Part shown: positions 1 to 13,791 of the stretch, one piece after another | Layout of the letters: the number at the start of each line of letters is the position of its first letter | Position numbering within the stretch: the first letter of the stretch is position 1 | Assembly (NCBI GenBank): GCA_012295275.1 | Contig: CM022667.1 | Coordinates: 3,932,001 to 3,977,000, forward strand | Origin: Chrysomallon squamiferum | Taxonomy: Eukaryota; Mollusca; Gastropoda; Neomphalida; Peltospiridae | Direction of reading: 5' to 3' | DNA length: 45,000 nucleotides | Notes under the pieces: model-generated | Databases searched by the model: none | Told to the model about the DNA's origin: nothing | Seen by the model: only the letters and a program-made list of their open reading frames with translations | Translations under genes and position numbers: made by a program

Positions 1-136
1 AGACCAGCAGTGTGAATTCAGAAGGTGATGAAGATAAGAATAGTGATGATGATGATAATGATGATGAGGATGATGCTTACTATGCACTGGCTGAAGCTGA
101 TGTTGAATCAGAGAAAAAGACAAAAGAAAGTGATAG
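1..136 (+). CDS. UBE2Q copy 1, acidic linker exon (partial at left edge)
   Basis: Frame starting at base 3 reads through a run of Asp/Asn/Glu, then [19 protein letters not shown], and ends in phase 2 at donor gtcagt. This matches the acidic linker between the RWD-like region and the E2 core of UBE2Q proteins. The true 5' end of the exon is not visible. Confidence 0.7.
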
Positions 137-3100
137 GTCAGTAACTTTGATTAATTCAAATTAGTTAATATAAATTAATAATGTTATCAAGTTGTATTAA
201 GAAAAGATAATAAATAGCAATCTGAAGAAATGACATTCTTCTTCATTATAATCTCGAGTTTAGTCAACAAATGTCTGATTTGTTTTTGGTCACAAATAAT
301 CCTGTTATCTCAGTCAATTTTCTTTTCTCATGAATTATACAGCTTTTTGAAAATAAGCTGAGGGGGATAATATTAATTATTGTTAAAAATATTTTCTTTT
401 ATAATAAGTATTTATTTTACTAACTTTTTGACATAAAATAATAAAATATTTTTGATTGCTTGCAGTGACAATGGTGAAGATTCAAATTATTTTAATGCAC
501 AAGGCTCTCAAACTGCAGTAAAACGTTTATTAAAGGGTAAAACTAAAATGTCTTTGTTTACTGTAAACATTTTTTTTCATCTTGTCATTTATATATACAT
601 TGTGTGTGTGTGTATGTATGTATCTATGTATCTATGTATGTGTGTATGTATATGTGTATGTATATATGTATGTATGTATATGTATGTATGTATGCATATA
701 TGCATGTATGTATGTATGTGTGAATGTATGTATATGTGTGAATGTGTGTATGTATATGTATGTATGCATGTATGTATGTATGTATGTATGAATGAATGTA
801 TGTATGTATGTATGAATGCATGTATATATGTATGTATGTATGTATTTATGTATTTATGCATGTATATATGTATGTATGTATGTATTTATGTATGTATGTG
901 CATATATGTATGTATGTATGTATATATGTATGTATTTATGTATGTATATATGAATGTAGGTATGTATGTTTGAATGAATGTATGTATGTATGTATGTATG
1001 TATGTATGTATGTGAATGTCTGCACCAGAATATGTCCATATGTATATGTTTGAGTAAGTGAGGGTTAATTTATGTATGCATGCTTGTGTGTGCAACAATG
1101 TGTGTGTGTGTGTGTGTGGTTGACCATGAATGCACACAATGTTTGTGTTTATTTCCTTTGAAACATAAAATTATTTTTGTGCCATCTTTATGATTTGGAT
1201 AAAGTATTTTTTTTTTTAAAGAAAAGAAAAGTAGACATACACCCATGTACACAGTATAATTTGCACATATGTTACTTAATGATATATTTAGATATATTAT
1301 TAAAAAAAGTCAAATTATAAAAAAGTTTTAAAATGTTGACTGCTTCATTTTCAGAATTGAAAGAAATGCAAAAATCAAAAGGAAAATATGGAATTACTGG
1401 AAACCCAAGAGGAGATAATTTGTTCATCTGGGTGATTATCTTTTATTATAATTAATTATTTATAATGTACTCTCTCTCTCTCTCAAGCACACACACACAC
1501 ACACACAGATCATTATATATAATATATATAAACAAACCAATAAATCCTATGAATTATTGTTAGATATATAAAAAAAGAAAAAAAGAAAACATTTCTCTTT
1601 AAAACTGTTTAATACATTTTTATTATGAAACTTACATTTGTATTTTCAAAGGATGTCGAGTTGTCTTTTCCTGACGATACAAAGCTTCAAAACGATCTTG
1701 AAGAATTTGCAGAGGCATCTGGTCAATTAGTAAGGATATGTTGCTAAAAATAATATCTACAATTACTGTATTATTTCTAAAAGAAGGTAATCGAGACATG
1801 TTTTTTTTTTTTTTCTTTTTTTACTCTATGTGTTTATGTATATGTTCAAGTGTGTGTGTGTGTTTGTGTGTAAAGTAATATAAAAGCAATGACAGTGCAT
1901 ATAATCTTTGTTTCTCATATTATTTATTCATTTATTTCAGCCTGTCATATCATTGGAGATGAAGTTTCCAGATGATTTCCCATTTTCACCTCCGTTTATC
2001 AGAGTTATCCGCCCTCGATTTCAGTTACTATCAGGTTAGCGTTTTTTCCTTCAAAAATGTTTGTTTATAGATCTTAAAATGAAATGATAAAGACTATACA
2101 AGCAGATGAATTAATTAATTTAGTTAATTTTCATTTGACTCATTTATGATTGAATTTATTTTTAAACTCGATGAAAAATATCTTGATGAGAAAGTATAAA
2201 AACAAAAGTTTTTAACAGGTTTCTTTTTTTCTCTTTAACTGTCTATTTCAGACTCATCAATCTGATCATTGTAATTGAATGTCTGAATACCTGGCACTGG
2301 CAGTCATTTATGATGGCACAATGTGTCATTTCATGTATTGTTCAATCTTTACAATGATGCAAGAATCACTGAACACATCTTACACATGTTATAATTATGT
2401 CTTCTTAGTTAATAAGATTGTTTTGACAAATAGCCATCACTTTATCAGATACAATTTCAAGTGCACCACACAACTGGCTTATGCCAGATTAAATATAATT
2501 GATTGCACATAACTGCACCCACAAGGACTGTTCAGATATCTTTATACAATAAAAATATGTTTATGAATTCGTTAAACTGTTTGTAACACTGATATAAGCA
2601 CATGACAAATGTGACAATTACAACAGTTGACTGTTCTCTATTGGCTTTATTTAGCGTTTGGTTACTATTATTACTATTATTTTTATTATAAATATATAAA
2701 GATTGGAATGCAGTTAGTTTTCTTTTTCCATTATGCATTTTGAATATAATTATCATTTAACACATTAATTATTAATATATTAAAATATGTCCAGTTCATG
2801 TAACAAAATTGAATTCTTTTTCATGTGAATTATTAAAAGATGTCAAAAATACTAGCATAAATTTTATTATGGAAATTAAACACTGTAAATACAAAAGTTA
2901 TATATATATAAAAAAAAACATATTAATAAAACAAAAAATTATTGTGAATTTATTATTCTTAGTGAATAAAGCTGTAATCTATATCAAGTTCAATTATTTT
3001 CATGTTTAATTTTTTGAAAATGCTATATTCTAATAGGGCTTGTATGAACTGTAGGCGTTCCTACATCACACTTCACACACTCATTGGTAAACTTGAGTGA

Positions 3101-3962
3101 AACATGGCTGCGTGTTTACCATTGGCATCTGATAAAATCACTGAAAATGATGATATTGCTGAAACCCTGTGTGAACATTTGTTTCTCAATGTTTTATGAC
3201 TTAATTTGTCTAAAAATACAAGTGGTAAGTTATTCTAGAATATTTAGGCATTGTGTCTGAATTCTGTAGCTTCAGGTCTAAGGGAGGAGCTACTGATTGA
3301 AAAATAGATGTAGGCTGCAATTTGCACAAGGACTGTTATAAAGTGTGAAAATACACAATGACATTTTTTACTTCTTTTTTTTGGATAATTTATTTATTTA
3401 TTTATTTTTTATTTTTTTTTTTAAGAATTTTCTGCTGTCACTGAAGGAGGCAGTATATTTATAGAAGAGCTGAGAAAGTCTGGATGGAATCTTTCAAATT
3501 GCATAGAGGTGAGAAAGGCATAGACTTAAAATAATAATAATAATAAATAAGTAAATAAATAAAGATAATAAATATGAAATAAGCAGCTATCTGCTGTCAA
3601 GCCAACATTTCTTGAACTGTTTCTTGTTAACTGTCTAGTTAGTTAACATGGAACAGTTCATGAAATTTTAACACTGATAGAACCATCTATCTTGTCTGCT
3701 GTTTGTAATTTTTTATTAATGTCATTATAGTGTTAGTACTGATGTGACAAGTGTCTAGGATGTGAAATATTATTATTATTATTTACAGAACATTCTTGTG
3801 CATGTACGGAGTGAAATTCTGAGTGATCCAGATGCATCTCTGGACATGAGCAATTCCAAGTCTGATTACACAGAGGAAGAAGCTCGAGATGCTTTTAGGC
3901 GAATGGAGGAATTTTGTGGTGGGATAAATAATACTAACTGTGATACTATTGAACATTATTAG
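1..3962 (+). CDS. UBE2Q-type ubiquitin-conjugating enzyme, copy 1 (5' incomplete, probable pseudoenzyme)
   Basis: Joined exons: <1-136, 466-536, 1355-1431, 1652-1729, 1941-2034, 3426-3508, 3789-3962. All junctions are GT-AG and phases agree throughout. The order is that of the UBE2Q/UBE2QL family: acidic Asp/Glu linker, the helix ending AVKRLLKG, the first core strand ([10 protein letters not shown]), [14 protein letters not shown] (the family's FPFDPPFVRV), then the active-site exon and C-terminal helices. Family role: E2 enzymes receiving ubiquitin from E1 on a cysteine; UBE2Q members lack the usual HPN motif. Oddities: the active-site exon reads [14 protein letters not shown] where the family has GG(A/S)(I/L)CMELL, so Phe replaces the catalytic Cys, and the C-terminus is unlike the family (see findings). 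Exons are otherwise open with intact splice sites, so it may be expressed as a non-catalytic paralogue or be decaying. The N-terminal RWD-like part is upstream of the window. Confidence 0.82.
137..465 (+). other. Intron of UBE2Q copy 1
   Basis: AT-rich intron of 329 bases between the acidic exon and the next. I see nothing in it beyond splice sites. Confidence 0.6.
466..536 (+). CDS. UBE2Q copy 1, exon with AVKRLLKG helix
   Basis: Acceptor ttgcttgcag, donor gtaaaa. It encodes [18 protein letters not shown] followed by KRLLKG and ends in phase 1. It corresponds to the SGSVQATDRLMKEL helix of human UBE2Q. Copy 2 has the same exon at 8977-9050 with identical phases. Confidence 0.8.
600..1016. 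repeat. (TATG)n microsatellite with GT-rich start
   Basis: About 400 bases of imperfect TATG/TGTG tetranucleotide repeat inside the copy 1 intron 537-1354. It produces long open frames of Met-Tyr-Val-Cys on the plus strand and His-Thr-Tyr-Ile on the minus strand; these are not genes. Confidence 0.97.
1355..1431 (+). CDS. UBE2Q copy 1, first core strand exon
   Basis: Acceptor tttcag, donor gtgatt, 77 nt. It encodes [14 protein letters not shown] then [12 protein letters not shown] and ends in phase 0. It aligns with 9360-9436 of copy 2 (KFGFVANPRRSNLFVW), about half of residues identical. Confidence 0.85.
1652..1729 (+). CDS. UBE2Q copy 1, second core exon
   Basis: Acceptor ttttcaaag, donor gtaagg, 78 nt, phase 0 at both ends. 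It encodes [19 protein letters not shown] and seven more residues ending SGQL. It is equivalent to the DVKL... exon of copy 2 and to the NVKLLKVDQDSALHNDL segment of UBE2Q. Confidence 0.82.
1941..2034 (+). CDS. UBE2Q copy 1, FPFSPPF exon
   Basis: Acceptor tttatttcag, donor gttagc, 94 nt, ending in phase 1. It encodes [19 protein letters not shown] then [12 protein letters not shown]. This is the most conserved exon between the two copies, and the similarity runs on into the following intron. Confidence 0.9.
2035..3425 (+). other. Long intron of UBE2Q copy 1
   Basis: The first ~175 bases match the equivalent intron of copy 2. The rest is about 1 kb with no counterpart there. It holds a 13-base direct repeat (2520-2532 and 3325-3337) and an ATGG-start mini frame at 3104-3199. 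No protein family was recognised. Confidence 0.6.
3104..3199 (+). other. 31-codon open frame with good start context inside an intron
   Basis: The start is aaacATGGctg, a near-ideal Kozak context. The frame reads [19 protein letters not shown] and 12 more residues, then TGA. About 25 bases later a consensus donor (gtggtaagtt) occurs. It could be a relic first exon or chance. I recognise no family. Confidence 0.2.
3426..3508 (+). CDS. UBE2Q copy 1, active-site exon without the catalytic Cys
   Basis: Acceptor ttttttaag, donor gtgaga, 83 nt. It encodes [21 protein letters not shown], then NLSNCIE. The family signature is GG(A/S)(I/L)CMELLTKxGW, so Phe stands where the thiolate Cys should be. 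The only Cys in the exon is 15 residues further on. The exon is three codons longer than its counterpart in copy 2, and I saw no second version of it in the preceding 1.4-kb intron. Confidence 0.8.
3789..3962 (+). CDS. UBE2Q copy 1, terminal exon
   Basis: Acceptor attatttacag. It encodes [39 protein letters not shown], then [18 protein letters not shown] and a TAG stop followed at once by TAA TAA. It aligns with the last exon of copy 2 up to the arginine-methionine of the final helix, then departs. An 80-bp tandem repeat begins over the last codons. Confidence 0.8.
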   Translation, partial: NILVHVRSEILSDPDASLDMSNSKSDYTEEEARDAFRRMEEFCGGINNTNCDTIEHY

Positions 3963-4190
3963 TAATAACTGGTTTATGTAAACAGATAAACCACCACCAG
4001 AATTTTAAATAGACTCTTTGTGATATCATTAACTATTATTAGTAATAACTGGTTTATGTAAACAGATAAACCACCACCAGAATTTTATACAGACTATTTG
4101 TTAGGATCATTAAACATTATTAGTAATTATTTATGTAAACAGATAAACCAGCATCAGAATTTTATACAGATTGTTTGTTAGGATCATTAC
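3956..4190. repeat. 80-bp tandem repeat, about 2.9 copies
   Basis: Units start near 3956, 4035 and 4116. Each contains attattagtaa, tttatgtaaacagataaacc and agaatttta. The first unit overlaps the last codons and stop of UBE2Q copy 1; the others lie in its 3'UTR. The third unit lacks a few bases near its start. Confidence 0.92.
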
Positions 4191-4334
4191 TAGTATAATC
4201 TTTAACAAAAAACAACAAAATTGAAATTAATTTAGTAGAATACAAGATGTATCGTGATACTATCATAAAACAAGAACAGATTAAAACGATCATTCATAAA
4301 AATATTTTTATATAAATGGTCATATATCACGCGC

Positions 4335-4367
<33 letters not shown>

Positions 4368-4747
4368 TAACAAGTAATAAACAAATAAAACAATTACTTG
4401 GGAGTAAAAAATTTCAGTTTGATATTTTCTTTTAAAACATGTTATACATACAACCAAACACACCTGTGTGCACAGATGACAGAATTTTCGTTTTTAACTT
4501 AAAATCATTTTTATACTTCCAAACATTTTTGAATCTGTGATACTGTTTAAATTTTATTTTTGTATTAATTTAAAAAAAAAAATGTATTTATGTATATATT
4601 TATATATTTATTTTTAAAGAGATTTATTTGAAATGTTTAAATGTGAAGGAGAAATAATTCGGAAATAATTGTATAAACCATGAAATATCATGTTTGACGG
4701 ATTTTTGGGTTATAGTATTGTTTTGTGCATTTATGCACATATGTTAT

Positions 4748-4790
<43 letters not shown>

Positions 4791-5016
4791 GTTGTTATGT
4801 AAACATTAAACAGATTCTAAATGTTTTTCCAGCTTTCAGAAATCTGGAAAGTCTAGGTAACCTGTTATTTGTTTTTAAATTGACTACTTTTGAATTATGT
4901 GTTTTCTTTAGCTTCTGTGACTAAAGTTGAAATGAGAGTGTTGTTGTGTACATTGGAATTTACATTCTTTGTGCTGTGTTTAATTATTATGAATATGTCT
5001 TTTGCATATTTGTAAA

Positions 5017-5026
5017 AATAAATAAA
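5017..5026 (+). other. Candidate polyadenylation signal, UBE2Q copy 1
   Basis: Two overlapping AATAAA hexamers are followed within 10 bases by a T-rich stretch, about 1.06 kb after the copy 1 stop. AATAAA is common in DNA this AT-rich, so support is weak. Confidence 0.25.
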
Positions 5027-5204
5027 AAAAGTTTTATTTCTAAATTTTTGCTTTTCGATTATTGCAGAAGCAAAGTGTTTTAAAATATCTTTTGAATTAG
5101 GCTATAATGAATAGATTAATTTTATCCACATGTTATTTTTTATTTTAATATTTATTTATTTAGAATATTTATTTTAATAGATGTATTCTTTAACATTATT
5201 ACTG

Positions 5205-5235
<31 letters not shown>

Positions 5236-5470
5236 ATATTATTATTCCATTATTATCATTGTTATTGTCGTTGTCATCATCATCATCATCATTATTATTA
5301 CACACACACAGACAATAATATTCACTTGCCATCCAAATGTAACAAACAAAAAACAAAAAAAAAAAATCATAAAAAATCGTTTTATAATACTACTTTATCT
5401 TCTGTCGTTATCTATAAATAATTCTGTTACTTAATTCAGTGGAAACTTACATTATTTTTTCCATTACCAG

Positions 5471-5553
5471 CAAGATGTTTTCTGATGGATAATCTAGAAG
5501 CTATAATACAACAGATTACAGAGCGCATGCTGGAACGTGAAATAGCTCTGTGA
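5471..5553 (+). CDS. Possible alternative terminal exon of UBE2Q copy 1
   Basis: A good acceptor (ttttttccattaccag) is followed by an 82-base frame plus stop reading RCFLMDNLEAIIQQITERM then LEREIAL. If the previous exon were cut after TTTTGTG at about 3918 (weak donor gtggga) the phases would agree. The product would be a short amphipathic helix. No known family; the call rests only on splice-site appearance. Confidence 0.2.
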
Positions 5554-5929
5554 AGAGCAGAATCAGAATTAATTGTATTAAATTTGTTTATAATGTTATT
5601 GAAGAAAAATAGCAATTAAATGTCATAAGGAAAGGCGAAAAAAATAATAAAATAATAAAATAATAAGAAGAAAAATAAGAAATAAAAAACAAAAAAAAAA
5701 CTAAAAAAATAATTATATAAATAAAAAGGAGACATAAGATTTTTGTTAAGGAATTAACTCCATCCGTTTAGACGTTTGGTCCCACATTTATTTTTGTCAG
5801 TAATCTAAATATAATACAATACAATTAGGCCTACCACACGAACGCGCAGTGTATTTTTAAATAAATAATTTTTATCTTCTTGTTTCATACGAACTTCTTT
5901 ACTGTTATCCATATATTTTATTTTAAAAA

Positions 5930-5962
<33 letters not shown>

Positions 5963-6505
5963 AAACCCTTAAATAAATAAATAATAATAATAAAATTAGA
6001 ATAGATTAATCAGCTTTATATCTACAGGAGAAATAAATAAATAAATTGATAAATTAATAAACAAGACGATATTCTCAGTGTATTATAATTACAGAGCAAG
6101 AATAATGCGCAAAACGACGAATTTGATCCGTTGACAATGCACCAAGAACAACCATTTTGCCAAAAGATATAAATCGAGTTGATCATAAAATTATCGCCGT
6201 TATCTTAATTTCTAGTTAGAAAGCCTATCCAGATTCCTAACTGAAATCGTTGATAAAATTAGCATATTGTAGTGGATTTGATGGATAATACCGAAACTAA
6301 TCAGTCGACACGGAGAATAGCTGAAATAATTACTGATTTCGTTTCGAAAAAATTTCAGTCTCATTTTTTGACAAATAACAAGCGTCGTGTACTTTTGGTT
6401 TCTCCTATTTTCATTTTTCGTATTTTTAAGCGGAAACGGGGAAACATTTATCAGCATTTACGTTCAGTGACAATAATCGTGTCTGACTGACAAAACTTTA
6501 TAACT

Positions 6506-11417
<4,912 letters not shown>

Positions 11418-11501
11418 CGGGTTATCCCAATGGCAGGATTACCTCCCTTGTCGCCATGACACAAAATAATCGCTAGCCAAAAATACGAACTTAATATTCT
11501 G

Positions 11502-11700
<199 letters not shown>

Positions 11701-11746
11701 AAACAGGCATTATTACGTATAAAAAGATATCTGTTACACTATGGAG

Positions 11747-11752
11747 AATAAA
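11747..11752 (+). other. Candidate polyadenylation signal, UBE2Q copy 2
   Basis: AATAAA about 330 bases after the stop, with a GT-rich stretch (tgtgtgtgtgtg) about 60 bases downstream. Another AATAAA lies at 12026. Weak evidence in AT-rich DNA. Confidence 0.3.
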
Positions 11753-12081
11753 ATTTCTAATATACTGATGTTTTTAAATATGAATATATTTATATGTAGT
11801 ATTTATGTATGTGTGTGTGTGAACTCTGACACACCATAGCCGCATTCTGGTGTTAAATCTTTGCAGTTAAACGTTTAAATTTGCTTTTAAATATGCAGCT
11901 GATCTTTCATTTAAAACATCGCTAACTCACATTCATATTCTTAACTCGGTGACAGAAATAAACGACGGTTTTTATAATTTTATCAAAATCTTTGTAACGA
12001 CCTTGCGGAGCTTTTTGAACTCCAAAATAAAAACTTTTGTTTACTGAACATGGTTTAGAAATCATTTATTACACAAGATTA

Positions 12082-12086
<5 letters not shown>

Positions 12087-12148
<62 letters not shown>
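12087..12148. repeat. (CA)n microsatellite
   Basis: About 31 CA units. Confidence 0.97.
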
Positions 12149-12150
<2 letters not shown>

Positions 12151-13684
12151 CACACTGTGCCGAACATTGGACAGGTAACCTGTTTGTATCTAACTACATT
12201 TTATTATCAACGACCTACTTTCTTTAAGTCCGAAAGTATATTTGTGTGCGTGCGTGCGTGCGTGTGCGTGTGTATGTTGTCTTCATGTTAATGACACACT
12301 GACAGTCTAGTTGAAATTATATATAAATTATAGATATATATATATCTACATCTACGTGATACATTATTGCGAAGAGGACGTTTTATTGTCAATTACGGAT
12401 TCTATACATACATATTTACATACATATATACATGCACAGCATACATATACATACATATACACACATACATACATGTACGCACACGCACACATTAATCTGT
12501 ACACACACACATAACCACGTACATATAGAAATACACAGCGGTACTGACCTGTGAGGTCAGCTAAAGAGTCCATACATCGCAAGTGGCCCTCATCAAAGTA
12601 ATAAAAATTACGGACAATTCTAACATATTTACAATCTTTATTGACATAGTCCGCACCAGTATATATCGAGTTTATTGATGGAAGTAGACAAAAACATTTT
12701 TTTTTCCACGTTATAATAAGTATAAGGTATTTTTTTTTGTGTGATTTAAAACAAAATAGAGATCCGATTCATGCCGGCCTCACATCTTTTCAACCTCAAA
12801 AAAGCACTCTAACCCCGACGTTTGTAAAACATAAATATATGCATGGAATGACGTTGAATGTCTGAAATATCCAAATTATGTTCCAAATGGACTGAATTTG
12901 GCGCGGTTTACTGGCTCTGTTGATTCGACAAACACAACACTCTCTGCGTACACCGTCCAGTGCAGAAAACGAGCGACGCCAGCACTAAGAAATATCGTAA
13001 ACAATCAAATTATTTATTTTGGAGAAAACAAAGCTGAATTGGTAAGACTGTCCGCTTTAGCAGTGGAATAATATTAATAATAATAACAATGCTATTTGCG
13101 TCCCTGCGAGTCCCCTAGTTTAAAGTGGAAAACATTGAACCTGGAAAAGTGTCCGTAGATCGTAGGTGCCCTGCATTTCGGGGACCGCTAAAGACAGATA
13201 TCAGTGTGTGTGTGTGTGTGTGTGTGTGTGTCAGTATATATATAATATTCATAGAAACGTAGCGAGTCTGTAAATCCATCGAGCCATTCTTCAAAAAAAA
13301 AAAAAAAATTTCATAGTTAACAGGAATAACACAAGAAATTCATAATTAATAGCTTTAACTTCACAAACTGGAAATGAAAGTCTTCATTTTTCTCTTTATT
13401 TCTTTGTTTTTCCTGGATAGTTTCATTGTAGGGTAATGATACCGTCGTTTGTGTTCTTTCTAGAAGACTAACAACACTGGTAAAAATCTACTCTGTTTAC
13501 TGTTTTAAATAAGACTGCTGTTTTAGTGATAAGAGACGACTGAACCTTTACATTTCTAACTGCAGCTGAAATATGTAAATCGAAATTAACAAACTATTTT
13601 ACAGTACTCTGTAACTCCGGTCTGTTGCTACAGTACTGTAATGAGATGCAAATTTATTAAAACTGTACACTACCTCTTTAATCA

Positions 13685-13687
<3 letters not shown>

Positions 13688-13779
<92 letters not shown>

Positions 13780-13791
13780 CAGAGAGAGAGA
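13688..13791. repeat. (TA)n followed by (GA)n
   Basis: About 53 bases of TA directly abut about 38 bases of GA plus a short second GA run. Confidence 0.97.

Larger units (their letters stand above)
3963..6505. other. Spacer between the two UBE2Q copies
   Basis: It contains the 80-bp tandem repeat, (GT)n at about 4334-4361, (TA)n at about 4757-4788, ATT/TCA trinucleotide runs near 5205-5300, AT-rich simple DNA near 5635-5730 and 5930-5995, a candidate terminal exon at 5471-5553 and the upstream region of copy 2. A 72-residue open frame at 6272-6490 has no recognisable similarity and ends just before the copy 2 start; it is probably 5'UTR. Confidence 0.6.

Noticed and set aside
452-1137. Several long open frames (Met-Tyr-Val-Cys on plus, His-Thr-Tyr-Ile on minus)
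   Set aside because: They are translations of the (TATG)n microsatellite; only 466-536 is a real exon.
2279-2512. 77-codon open frame in a copy 1 intron
   Set aside because: No recognisable family, no splice or start support, AT-rich composition like the intron around it.
6272-6490. 72-codon open frame just before UBE2Q copy 2
   Set aside because: Basic, low-complexity product without similarity; it ends before the gene start and is probably 5'UTR or chance.
12037-12291. Open frame with poly His-Thr
   Set aside because: Mostly (CA)n, with no similarity outside the repeat. The same holds for 33419-33637.
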